DNA from: Aldehydirespirator sp965204415
Lineage (GTDB): Bacteria; Actinomycetota; Acidimicrobiia; Acidimicrobiales; Aldehydirespiratoraceae
Assembly (NCBI GenBank): GCA_965204415.1
Contig: CBDBEL010000004.1
Location: 1,426,001-1,490,000, forward strand
Direction of reading: 5' to 3'
DNA: 64,000 nt
Made by a program: the position numbers and the translations under genes. Position 1 is the first letter of the stretch. Every line of letters begins with the position of its first letter. The notes under the pieces are model-generated. The model ran no database searches and was not told where the DNA came from. It saw nothing but the letters and a program-made list of their open reading frames with translations. Of this stretch, positions 16,957-25,387 are shown piece after piece.

Positions 16957-18718
16957 TGGAGGGCGCCGACGCTATCAGGCCAAGGGACAGGGCGGAACGG
17001 ACCGCGGAGGCCGCGGTGTGGCCGAGACCGCAGATGGAGGCGTCCACCATCACCTCGGCCATCTCGTCGATGAGAGCCCGGCGGGCCGGTGACAGCGAGC
17101 CCCGCTTCTGCATCTGCACCAGAGTCTCGTGCTGGCGTACCGCACCCACCCGGCACGGCACGCACTGGCCGCACGACTCGTCGCGGAAGAACTCGGCGAT
17201 GCGCACCACCACGTCGGTCATGTTCACCGAAGTGTCGAAGGCCATCACCACCCCGGAGCCCAGCGTCGTGCCCGCGGCCCGGGTGTCCTCCAGGGTGAGC
17301 GGCAGATCCAGCGAGTCGGGTCCGACGAACGATCCGGCCGCGCCGCCCATCAGCACCGCCTGCAGCTCGCCGTTGCCCGCGACCCCGCCGGCCAGTTCCA
17401 GCAGGTCTTGAAGCGTCGTGCCGAACGGGACCTCGTAGAGTCCGGGACGCCCGACCTTCCCCGACAGGCACAGCAGCTTGGTGCCCGGCGAGCGCTCGGT
17501 CCCCCTCCTCCGGTAGGCGTCGGGACCCTCCAGAAGAATGTCGAGCACGTTCAGCAGGGTCTCGGGGTTGTTGATGGCCGTCGGCTCGCCGAACAGCCCG
17601 TGGGTGGTGGGGAACGGCGGCTTGTTGCGGGGCTCGCCCCGGAATCCCTCCAGCGATTCGAACAGCGCAGTCTCCTCGCCGCAGATATAGGCGCCCGCGC
17701 CCCTCCAGATGGCGATATCGAAGTCGTGGCCGGTGCCGGCCGCGTTGTCCCCGAGGAGGCCGGCAGCCAAGGCCGAGTCGATGGCGCCCTGCAGGCGGGC
17801 AGTGGCCAGCGGGTACTCGCCCCGGATGTAGATCCAGCCGCTGCGGGCCCCGGTGGCGAGGCCCGCGATGGTCATGGTCTCGATCACCGCGAACGGGTCG
17901 TGCTCCATCACGATGCGGTCCTTGAAGGTGCCCGGCTCGGACTCGTCGCAGTTGGCCACCACATGCTTGGGGCGTCCGGTCTCGGCGGCCACGGCCCGCC
18001 ACTTCACACCGGTCGGGAAGGCGGCTCCGCCCCGACCCGACAGCCCGGACGCGGCCACCGCCTCCAGGACCGCCTCGGCGCCCATCTCGCCGGCCCGCCG
18101 CAGCGCCTCGTAGCCCCCGTGGGCCATGTAGGACTCCAGCGAGGTGGGGTCGGCAACCCCGATGCGGCGCAGCAGCCGCAGGGACGGGTCGCCGGCCTGG
18201 GGCAGTTCGAAGGGCTCGGCATCGGCAGGCACGTGGTCGGCCCGGCCCCCGGCCCCCTGCACGAACAGCGCGGGGGCCCGCTCGCACTGTCCGAGGCACG
18301 GTCCCAGGTGCACATGGCCACCGGAGGCCCGCACCGAGGCGGCCAGGTCGTCGTAGCCCGCTATCTGGCAGGCCGCGTCCACGCACACATGGAACGTGTC
18401 GCCGTCGTGATCCGGGGGCTCGGTCCGGAACAGGTCGTAGAACGACGCCACACCGAAGGCCTCCGCGGGAGGCACGCCCAGCACCTCGGCCACGTAGTTG
18501 ATGCCGCCGGGGCTGATCCATCCGGCCGTGTTCTGAAGGGCGTGCAGCGCGGGTAGCAGGTAGTGGCGCCGCTCGGCGCGACGGGTCCGTCCGGAGGTGT
18601 ACAGACGCTCGGTCTCGGGCTGCACCACGGGGTCCACACCCCGGACGCGAAGCGCCTCATCGACCGCGGCCGCCTCAGATTCGGTGGCGCGGTCCGCGCC
18701 CAGATACAGATCGGTCAT
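16949..18718 (-). CDS. Formate dehydrogenase beta subunit, NuoE-NuoF fusion
   Basis: The 589-residue protein joins a NuoE-like thioredoxin-fold [2Fe-2S] domain (about 40-190, with CVDAAC and CLGQC) to a NuoF-like flavoprotein. The latter has the NADH-binding GLSGRGGAAFPTGVKW, the FMN-binding YIRGEYPLA and GAGAYICGEETAL, and the [4Fe-4S] motif ESCGQCVPCR. It passes electrons from the formate-oxidising subunit to NAD+. It begins 3 nt after the catalytic-subunit stop and overlaps the iron-sulfur gene, forming one operon. The C-terminal ferredoxin domain of some FdsB proteins is absent, as in the two-domain type. Confidence 0.9.
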   Translation of the reverse strand: MTDLYLGADRATESEAAAVDEALRVRGVDPVVQPETERLYTSGRTRRAERRHYLLPALHALQNTAGWISPGGINYVAEVLGVPPAEAFGVASFYDLFRTEPPDHDGDTFHVCVDAACQIAGYDDLAASVRASGGHVHLGPCLGQCERAPALFVQGAGGRADHVPADAEPFELPQAGDPSLRLLRRIGVADPTSLESYMAHGGYEALRRAGEMGAEAVLEAVAASGLSGRGGAAFPTGVKWRAVAAETGRPKHVVANCDESEPGTFKDRIVMEHDPFAVIETMTIAGLATGARSGWIYIRGEYPLATARLQGAIDSALAAGLLGDNAAGTGHDFDIAIWRGAGAYICGEETALFESLEGFRGEPRNKPPFPTTHGLFGEPTAINNPETLLNVLDILLEGPDAYRRRGTERSPGTKLLCLSGKVGRPGLYEVPFGTTLQDLLELAGGVAGNGELQAVLMGGAAGSFVGPDSLDLPLTLEDTRAAGTTLGSGVVMAFDTSVNMTDVVVRIAEFFRDESCGQCVPCRVGAVRQHETLVQMQKRGSLSPARRALIDEMAEVMVDASICGLGHTAASAVRSALSLGLIASAPSND

Positions 18719-18721
18719 ACG

Positions 18722-20650
18722 CTAGGCAGGAGCTGGTTCCGGTTCGAGCTTCGAGATGCGGATGGAGGCCGCCTTGAACTCGGCGGTACCCGAGCGCGGA
18801 TCCCACTCGTCGTTGGTCAACACGTTGGCGTCGACCAGCTCCGGGAAGTGGAAGGTCGTGAAGGTGAGCCCTGCGGGTATGTCCGGCTGGAGGCGCACAT
18901 CCATCTCCACCGAGCCCCGGGGCGAACTCACGAGCACCCGCTCACCGTCGCCGATGCCGAGTTCGGCCGCGTCGGCCGGGTTGACATCGATGGCGTCGCC
19001 GTAGCGGATGGGCGAGGCGTAGCCGCCCGACTGCACCCCGGTGTTGTAAGAGTCGAGGGCCCGGCCGGTGGTGAGGCGCAGCGGGAACTCCTCGCTGAGC
19101 TTCTCCTTGGGCGGCGAGTGGTGGGTGATGCTGAACGGAGCGGGATCGCGGCCCTCCAGGTCGTCGGCCCACAGCCACCCGTGGAGGAACAGCGAACCGG
19201 GATGGTCCTCGCTGGGGCAGGGCCACTGGATGCCGCCCGAGGCCTCGAGCCGCTCCCAGGACATGCCGGTGTGCATGGGCGACAATGCCCGCATCTCGTC
19301 CCACAGCTCTTGGGAGCTGGGATGGCCCCAGTCGGCGCCGAGGCGGCGGGCCAGCTCCCCGATGATGTCGATGTCGTGGCGTGCCTGCCCGGGCGGCGGC
19401 ACCGCGGGACGCACCCGCTGCACCCGCCGCTCGCTGGAGGTGACCGTGCCCTCGGACTCGGCCCACGCCACGGAAGCAGGCAGGACGACATCGGCCATCT
19501 CCGCGGTGCGGGTCATGAAGATGTCCTGGACCACGAGGATGTCGAGGCCGGCCAGCAGCTTGCGGGCGTGCTCCACGTCGGCCTCGGAGTCGGCCGGGTT
19601 CTCGCCGATCACGTAGCAGGCCCGCAGCTCGCCGGCCTCCATGGCCTCGAACATGAGAGTCAAGTGCTTGCCGGGCACGCCGTTGAGCTCGGTGCCATAG
19701 GCGGCCTCGAACTTGGCCCGCACCGCGTCGTCGGCCACGTCCTGGAACCCGGGGAACTTGTTGGGGATGGCACCCATGTCGCCGCCGCCCTGCACGTTGT
19801 TCTGGCCCCGGAGGGGGCACAGGCCCGAGCCCCAACGGCCCACGTGGCCGGTGAGCAGGGCCAGGTTGCACAGCGAGACGACATTGTCGACCGCATTGTG
19901 GTGCTCGGTGATGCCCAGGGTCCACAGGATCTGGGCCTTGTCCGCGGTGGCGTAGGCGTGGGCCATGTCGCGGATGGCCTCCGCAGGCACGCCGGTCTGC
20001 TCCTCGGCCCAGTCGAGGGTGAAGGACTCGACATGGGCGGCATAGTCCTCGAAGCCCTCGGTGGCATGGGCGATGAAGTCGGGGTTGTGCAGCCCGGCAT
20101 CGATGATCTCTCGCCCCATGGCGTTGGCCAGCGCGATGTCGGTTCCCACTGAGAGGCCCAGCCAGCGGTCGGCGAACTTGGCCGAGGACGTCCGGCGGGG
20201 ATCGATGGCGTACATGCGGGCCCCGTTGGTGAGCCCCTTGAGGACGTGGTGGAAGAAGATCGGGTGGGCCTCACGGGCGTTGGAGCCCCACAGAAGGATG
20301 ACGTCGGCCTCCTCGACCTCTGTGTAGGAAGAGGTTCCGCCTCCCGCTCCGAACACTGTCGCCAGACCGACGACGGAGGGAGCGTGTCAAGTTCGGTTGC
20401 AGGAGTCGATGTTGTTCGACCCCACCGCGGTGCGGATGAACTTCTGGGCCGCGTAGTTCATCTCGTTGGTGGCCTTGGAGCAGCTGAACATGCCGAAGCC
20501 GTCGGGCCCGTGACGGTCGAGCACCGCCCGGAAGCCGTCGACGGCCCGGTCGAGCGCCTCGTCCCAGCCGGCGGGGCGCAGCCGCCCGCCGTCGCGGACC
20601 ATCGGGGTGGTCAGCCGCGGCAGCCGCTTGTCGTAGGACTTTCTGCCCAT
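18722..20650 (-). CDS. fdhA: Selenocysteine-containing formate dehydrogenase catalytic subunit (reads through UGA)
   Basis: One frame runs from ATG 20650 to the stop at 18722 with a single in-frame UGA at 20389-20387. Translating UGA as selenocysteine gives NNIDSCNRTUHAPSVVGLAT around residue 88, exactly the active-site context of Sec formate dehydrogenases, and continues into FGAGGGTSSYTEVEEADVIL. The 642-residue chain has the molybdopterin dinucleotide domains but lacks the usual N-terminal [4Fe-4S] domain, which is in the gene at 16096-16956. GGAGG sits just upstream of ATG 20650. Conventional gene calling would split this into a 97-residue and a 544-residue frame. It oxidises formate to CO2 and hands electrons to the NuoEF-like subunit. 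Confidence 0.88.
20342..20389 (-). promoter_or_regulatory. UGA codon and bacterial SECIS-type hairpin
   Basis: Immediately after the UGA the mRNA can form a lower stem GCUCC/GGAGC and an upper stem GUCG/CGAC capped by a loop containing GGUCUG. The loop begins 18 nt after the UGA, as I recall for the E. coli fdhF SECIS. SelB binding to such a loop would deliver Sec-tRNA. The Gly-Leu codons coincide with GGUCUG, so part of the match is imposed by protein sequence. Confidence 0.75.
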
Positions 20651-20719
20651 GTTCCTCCCGAGGGGACTGTGTAGAACCAACGATAGGGACGAACCGTCGA
20701 GCGTACCGATTCGGCGCGC

Positions 20720-21601
20720 CTAACCGAGCGAGAGCGTCTCCCGCGCCTGGTCCGGGGTCTGGATCCGGCCTCCCATCGCCTCGACCACCTCCCGGGCCCG
20801 GTTCACAAGGTCGGCATTGGACGCGAACACGCCACGGGCGAGGTAGAGGTTGTCCTCCAGGCCCACCCTGACGTGGCCGCCTAGCAGGATGGACTGGGCC
20901 ACCCAAGGCATCTGGTTGGCGGACAGGGCGAAGCTGGTGAACTCGGCGCCGGCGGGGAGCAGGCGGGTCAGCGCGGCCAGCAGGCCGACGTCGGTGGGCG
21001 TGCCGTAGGGGATGCCGGTGCACAGCTGGATCCAGGGCGGATCAGCGATCAGGCCTTCGTCCACGAGGGTGTTGACCAGCCAGAGATGGCCGGTGTCGAA
21101 GATCTCCAGCTCGGGCTTTACGCCGATCTCCCGCACTCTCTTGGCCATGTCGCGGACCATGTTCGGGGTGCTGACGTATACCTGGTGGCCCTCGCCGAAG
21201 TTCAGCGTTCCGCAGTCGATGCTGCACATGTCGGGCCGCAGGGCCTCGACATGGGCCAGACGCTCCAGGCCGCTCACGAGGTCGGTCCCCTCGGGGCCGA
21301 ACTCGAACGGGTCGGGATCGCCGATGAGCAGGTCGCCGCCCATCCCCGCGGTTGTGTTGATGATCACGTCGGAGTTGGCCGCCCTCACCTGCGCGAGTGC
21401 CTGGCGATACAGATCCACGTCCCGGGTGCCCTTGCCGGTGGCCGGATCGCGCACGTGAATGTGCACGATGGCCGCACCGGCATCAGCCGCCTCCAGCGCC
21501 GCGGTCGCGATCTGCGACGGCGTGATCGGCAGGTCGGGATGCCTGCCCGCGGTGTCGCCCGCACCGGTCACCGCGCAGGTGATGATCGGGTTGCGATTCA
21601 C
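20720..21601 (-). CDS. BKACE-family beta-keto acid cleavage enzyme
   Basis: The 293-residue TIM-barrel protein starts NRNPIITCAVTGAGDTAGRHPDLPITPSQIA and has the zinc-binding IVHIHVRDP, then INTTAGMG, SIDCGTLNFG and the later GGHVRVGLEDNLYLARG. BKACE enzymes condense a beta-keto acid with acetyl-CoA and release acetoacetate or acetoacetyl-CoA plus a product. One subgroup cleaves 3-dehydrocarnitine to glycine betaine. Position near the dimethylglycine-type demethylation genes makes that substrate attractive, but this is inference. The start is GTG 21601; the much longer open frame upstream is antisense to proS. Confidence 0.9.
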   Translation of the reverse strand: MNRNPIITCAVTGAGDTAGRHPDLPITPSQIATAALEAADAGAAIVHIHVRDPATGKGTRDVDLYRQALAQVRAANSDVIINTTAGMGGDLLIGDPDPFEFGPEGTDLVSGLERLAHVEALRPDMCSIDCGTLNFGEGHQVYVSTPNMVRDMAKRVREIGVKPELEIFDTGHLWLVNTLVDEGLIADPPWIQLCTGIPYGTPTDVGLLAALTRLLPAGAEFTSFALSANQMPWVAQSILLGGHVRVGLEDNLYLARGVFASNADLVNRAREVVEAMGGRIQTPDQARETLSLG

Positions 21602-21622
21602 GACCCGAACCCTACCGCTCCC

Positions 21623-21697
21623 GGCGGGGCGGAACTGCCTCGATACGGGGACGCCCCTCGGGCGGGGCGGAACTGCCTCCGAACGGGGACGCCCCGG
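21623..21697. repeat. Two tandem 37-38-bp GC-rich repeats upstream of proS
   Basis: The unit GGCGGGGCGGAACTGCCT followed by a short variable part and ACGGGGACGCCCC occurs at 21623 and again at 21661. Each can fold (GGGGCG with CGCCCC). They lie between BKACE and proS and could affect either transcript. Confidence 0.6.
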
Positions 21698-21748
21698 GCG
21701 GCGTCCGGGCGCGTCCGACTCTCCGGGAGTCGCTACGGTGGCGGGGCG

Positions 21749-23458
21749 ATGAGATGGTCCAGGCTGTTCGTACCGACGCTGCGCGATGCGCCCGCCGACG
21801 CTGAGGCGGCCAGCCACAAGCTGCTGGTTCGGGGCGGGTTCATCCGCCAGCTCCATGCCGGGCACTACTCGCTGCTGCCGCTGGGGCTGCGGGTGCACGA
21901 CAAGGTCGAGAACATCGTGCGCCAGGGCATGGAGGAGATCGGTGCCCAGGAGTTCCTGCTTCCGGCCATGCACCCGGCCTCGATCTGGCAGCGGTCCGGG
22001 CGCTGGGACTCCGTCGGCCCGGAGATGTTCCGGCTCCGGGACCGCAAGGAGGCTGACCTGGCGTTGGGCATGACCCACGAGGAGGTGTTCACCGAGATCG
22101 CCCGGGAGGTCACCTCGTACCGGTCGCTGCCCCAGATCTGGTACCAGATCCAGTGGAAGTTCCGCGACGAGCCCCGGCCCAAGTCGGGTCTGCTGCGGGT
22201 GCGGGAGTTCGCCATGAAGGACAGCTACTCCTTCGATCTCGACGACGCCGGGCTGGACCACAGCTTCGAGATGCACCGTGACGCCTACAGCCGGATCTTC
22301 GAGCGGCTGTCTCTCGACGCCATCGCGGTGCAGGCGTCCTCGGGGATGATGGGCGGGACCGGGTCGGTCGAGTTCATGGTGGCCTCCCCCGCCGGCGAGG
22401 ACGACATCGCCCTCTGCCCGGACGGCAGTTACGCGGCCAATGTGGAGCGGGCCACCTCCGCGCTGCCGCCCGTGGACGACGGCGACTCCAGCGAGGAACT
22501 CACCCGGTTCCCGACCCCGGGAGTGCGGACCATCGCCGCTCTGGAGACGGTGGAGGGCGGCGCGCCCGCCCACCGCCAGATCAAGACCATGGTGATGGTG
22601 CTGGACGGCTCGATGACGCTGGCCCTGGTGCGGGGCGACCACCAGCTCAACCTCCAGAAGCTCGCCGACGGCACCGGGGCCGTCGACATCCGCCCGGCCG
22701 AGCCGGCCGAGACCTTCGAGCGCCTGGGCGCCCACCCGGGCTCGCTCGGAGCGGTGGGCGTGAAGGATCTGCCGATCGTGGCCGACCACGCCCTGCGGGG
22801 GCGGCGCAACCTCACCACCGGCGCCAACACCGACGACTGGCACTACTCGGGCGTGGACATCGACCGGGACATCTCGGTGGACGAGTGGCTCGACCTGCGG
22901 GAGGTGTCGGCCGGGGAGCCGTGCGTCACCTGCGGCCAGCCGCTGGAAGTGATCCGCTGCATCGAGACCGGCCACATTTTCAAGCTGGGCCGGCGCTACG
23001 CCGAGGCCATGGGCGCGACTGTGCTTGACGCCGAAGGGGTGGAACGGGCCATCACCATGGGGTCCTACGGCATCGGCATCGGCCGAGCCATGGCTGCGGT
23101 GGCCGAGGTGCACCACGACGACCGCGGCCTCATCTGGCCGGTGGCGGTGGCGCCGTACGAGACGGTGATCACCGTGGCCAGCATGCGCGACGACGCCGCG
23201 GTGGCCGCGGCCGAGCAGCTCTACGCAGAGCTACGGAACTCGGGCGTCGGGGTGCTGATCGACGACCGCGACGCCCGGGCCGGGGTGAAGTTCGCCGACG
23301 CCGAGCTCGTCGGCATTCCCTGGCGGATCACCGCGGGCCGGGCAGTGGCCGACGGCGAGGTCGAACTGACCGAGCGGGCCACGGGAGACACCCAGCGGGT
23401 CGGGCTCACCGATGTCGCGGCCCGTGTGGCCGAGCTCCTCGACAGCGCCCGACCCTGA
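21749..23458 (+). CDS. proS: Proline--tRNA ligase
   Basis: The 569-residue class II synthetase opens MRWSRLFVPTLRDAPADAEAASHKLLVRGGFIRQLHAGHYSLLPLGLRV. It has motif 2 (KFRDEPRPKSGLLRVREFAMKDSYSFD), a YbaK-like editing insertion (about 225-380, with TMVMVLDGSMTLALVRGDHQLN), motif 3 (GSYGIGIGRAMAAV) and a C-terminal anticodon-binding domain. It charges tRNA-Pro; the insertion removes mischarged alanine. The length fits the bacterial-type enzyme. The start is ATG 21749; the open frame upstream overlaps the opposite-strand BKACE gene and is not part of it. Confidence 0.96.
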   Translation: MRWSRLFVPTLRDAPADAEAASHKLLVRGGFIRQLHAGHYSLLPLGLRVHDKVENIVRQGMEEIGAQEFLLPAMHPASIWQRSGRWDSVGPEMFRLRDRKEADLALGMTHEEVFTEIAREVTSYRSLPQIWYQIQWKFRDEPRPKSGLLRVREFAMKDSYSFDLDDAGLDHSFEMHRDAYSRIFERLSLDAIAVQASSGMMGGTGSVEFMVASPAGEDDIALCPDGSYAANVERATSALPPVDDGDSSEELTRFPTPGVRTIAALETVEGGAPAHRQIKTMVMVLDGSMTLALVRGDHQLNLQKLADGTGAVDIRPAEPAETFERLGAHPGSLGAVGVKDLPIVADHALRGRRNLTTGANTDDWHYSGVDIDRDISVDEWLDLREVSAGEPCVTCGQPLEVIRCIETGHIFKLGRRYAEAMGATVLDAEGVERAITMGSYGIGIGRAMAAVAEVHHDDRGLIWPVAVAPYETVITVASMRDDAAVAAAEQLYAELRNSGVGVLIDDRDARAGVKFADAELVGIPWRITAGRAVADGEVELTERATGDTQRVGLTDVAARVAELLDSARP

Positions 23459-23487
23459 CCTCAGCCGGCCTCTCGGCCTCTTGGGGC

Positions 23488-24231
23488 TCAGTCGGACAGC
23501 TGCATCGAGAGGCGGCTGGCCGCCTCGATCACCGCCATTCCATGGTCGTGGGTGTCGTCCGGGTTGGGGAACCGGTACGCGGGACCGTGAACGTGCAGGG
23601 CCGCCTCCACGCTGCCGTCGCTCTCGAAGACGGGAGCAGCCACGGAGTTGATGCCCTCGGCGAACTCCTCGTACACCCAGGCGTAGCCGATGCTGCGCAC
23701 GTGCTCCAGACGGTCCCGGAGCTCGTTGGGGTCGGTCATCGTCCACGACGTGCACTGCACCAGCGGAGCGGCCAGATACTCCTCGATGAAGCGCTCGGGC
23801 TGGTGGGCCAGGATCACCAGCCCCGACGGCACGGCGTGCAGGGGGGCGTGCTCGCCGGTCCAGTCCCGAACCTGGATGTTCGAGGAGGACTCGGTCTGGT
23901 CGAGGTAGTAGACCTGCCCGCCGTCGATGGTCGAGAGCCCCGCGACCTCGTCGAGGCTCTCGGCCAGTTCGAGCAGGTGGGGCCGGGCGGTGGCCACGAG
24001 GTTCCGGCCTCGGGGCGCCGCTCCGGCGAGGTCGATGAGGCCGGGGCCCAGCCGGTACTCGCCGCCCGCCTCGGTCTGCTCGACAGCCTGCTCCTCCTCC
24101 AGGGAGGCCAGCAGCCGCGCCACCGTGCTCTTGGGCAGGTCGACCCGCTCGGCCAGTTCGGTGACGCCCACCGGACCCAGCGCCAGAGCCCGCAACAGTG
24201 CGAACGACCGCTTGATCGACTGAACGGTCAC
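23488..24231 (-). CDS. IclR-family transcriptional regulator
   Basis: The 247-residue protein has an N-terminal winged helix (VQSIKRSFALLRALALGPVGVTELAERVDLPKSTVARLLASLEE) and the IclR effector domain, including VATARPHLLELAESLDEVAGLS and GINSVAAPVFESDGSVEAALHVHGP. It is the last gene of a minus-strand run starting at the dimethylglycine-dehydrogenase-like gene and follows etfA by 42 nt. The dmgdh/fhs and folD/serA intergenic regions contain TTCCG/CGGAA half-site modules typical of IclR-type operators, so it is the best local candidate to control the C1 genes. Ligand unknown. Confidence 0.9.
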   Translation of the reverse strand: MTVQSIKRSFALLRALALGPVGVTELAERVDLPKSTVARLLASLEEEQAVEQTEAGGEYRLGPGLIDLAGAAPRGRNLVATARPHLLELAESLDEVAGLSTIDGGQVYYLDQTESSSNIQVRDWTGEHAPLHAVPSGLVILAHQPERFIEEYLAAPLVQCTSWTMTDPNELRDRLEHVRSIGYAWVYEEFAEGINSVAAPVFESDGSVEAALHVHGPAYRFPNPDDTHDHGMAVIEAASRLSMQLSD

Positions 24232-24273
24232 GGTGTCAGCCTACGGCTAGACGGGTGGGGCACCGAAGCGCCT

Positions 24274-25284
24274 TCAGGACCAGCGGCGGCGGATTTCCGC
24301 GCTTATGGCCGGGATGACCTGGTGCAGGTCGCCTATCACCGCCCAGTCCGCCTTGACCACCATGTTGGCCTCCGGGTCGATGTTGACGGCCAGGATGTGC
24401 TTGGAGCCCATGGCGCCCACCCAGTGCTGGATGGCGCCGGAGATTCCCGATGCGATGTAGATCTCCGGGGCGATGCGGGTGCCGGTCTGGCCGACCTGGT
24501 CCGAGTGGGGCCGCCAACCGTTGTTGGTGACCGCCCGGCTGCAGCCGACCCGCCCGCCGAGCAGCTCGGCCAGCTCCTCCAGCGGCGCGAACCCATCGGC
24601 GGAGCCGACGCCGCGGCCGCCGCCCACCACGACCGGCGCGGTGGGAAGGGTGACTCCGGCTTCCAGGACCACCCGTTCCTTCACGACGGTGCGGGCCAGT
24701 TCCGGGGGCAGGTCGACGTCGATGCTCCGGACCTCGGGCGGGGCATCGGGCGCGGGCGTGACCGGCGACGACGCCACCGTGTGAAGGGCACAGGTGAGCA
24801 GCGCCGGGCCGGCTGCGCTGAGCGTGGCGTCCTCCAGCAGCGAACCTCCCCACTGCACGCGGGTCATGGACCACTGTCCCCCCTCGGCGCCCGGTGGGGT
24901 GACGTCGGTGCAGTTGGCCACCATCGGTGCGTCCAGTCGGACCGCGGCCTGGGCGATGACCTCGTTGCCCCGCTCGCTGCCACAGGCCAGGACCGCATCG
25001 GGGTCCAGGAAGCCGGTGATCTGGGCGATGGACTCGCCCCATGCCTCGGGCCCGAAGTCGCTGAGCACCCCGGCGTCCGCGGTGTGCACCCGGACGGCGC
25101 CGTGGTCGCCGGCCTCGGCCGCGACCGTCTCCGGCCCGGCCGCGTCGGGGGCACCCGCACCGATCACGGCCGCGTGCATCTCGGCGCCCATCTTGATGGC
25201 CAGCGTCCGGCCGAAGGTGAGCGCCTCCCGGCCAGCCTCGCTGAGCGTGCCCCGATCGTGCTCCAGCACCACCAGCAGCATCAC
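24274..25284 (-). CDS. etfA: Electron transfer flavoprotein alpha subunit (EtfA/FixB)
   Basis: The 336-residue protein has the ETF N-terminal domain and the C-terminal FAD-binding block VVVGGGRGVGSADGFAPLEELAELLGG, SRAVTNNGWRPHSDQVGQTG and APEIYIASGISGAIQHWVG, ending with VNIDPEANMVVKADWAVIGDLH. It pairs with the beta subunit directly upstream and probably takes electrons from the dimethylglycine-dehydrogenase-like enzyme encoded in the same operon. A 103-nt gap containing an inverted repeat separates it from etfB. Confidence 0.95.
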   Translation of the reverse strand: MMLLVVLEHDRGTLSEAGREALTFGRTLAIKMGAEMHAAVIGAGAPDAAGPETVAAEAGDHGAVRVHTADAGVLSDFGPEAWGESIAQITGFLDPDAVLACGSERGNEVIAQAAVRLDAPMVANCTDVTPPGAEGGQWSMTRVQWGGSLLEDATLSAAGPALLTCALHTVASSPVTPAPDAPPEVRSIDVDLPPELARTVVKERVVLEAGVTLPTAPVVVGGGRGVGSADGFAPLEELAELLGGRVGCSRAVTNNGWRPHSDQVGQTGTRIAPEIYIASGISGAIQHWVGAMGSKHILAVNIDPEANMVVKADWAVIGDLHQVIPAISAEIRRRWS

Positions 25285-25329
25285 ACCACCCCGCTCCAGG
25301 GCGTCCCCGGCGCCGCGGCCACAGAGACC

Positions 25330-25368
25330 TGACGTAGTTGTGCCCCTCGAAGGGGGTCAACTACGTCA
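25330..25368. other. Inverted repeat between etfB and etfA
   Basis: TGACGTAGTTG at 25330-25340 pairs exactly with CAACTACGTCA at 25358-25368, with a further GCCCC/GGGG stem inside around TCGAA. No T-run follows on either strand. It may be an mRNA processing or stabilising hairpin that sets the EtfB:EtfA ratio, or a partial terminator. Confidence 0.6.
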
Positions 25369-25387
25369 AGTCCGCATACCAGCAGCA

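Noticed and set aside
16949..18718. Respiratory complex I NuoE and NuoF
   Set aside because: The two domains are fused and the gene lies in an operon with formate dehydrogenase subunits, with no other nuo genes, so it is the formate dehydrogenase beta subunit.
18722..20680. Formate dehydrogenase pseudogene with a nonsense mutation
   Set aside because: The UGA sits exactly at the selenocysteine position with the conserved flanking residues and a SECIS-like hairpin, and both sides are otherwise intact.
20720..23116. A 798-codon open frame on the minus strand including the BKACE gene
   Set aside because: Only the last 293 codons match BKACE; the rest is antisense to proS and is a codon-bias artefact of GC-rich DNA.
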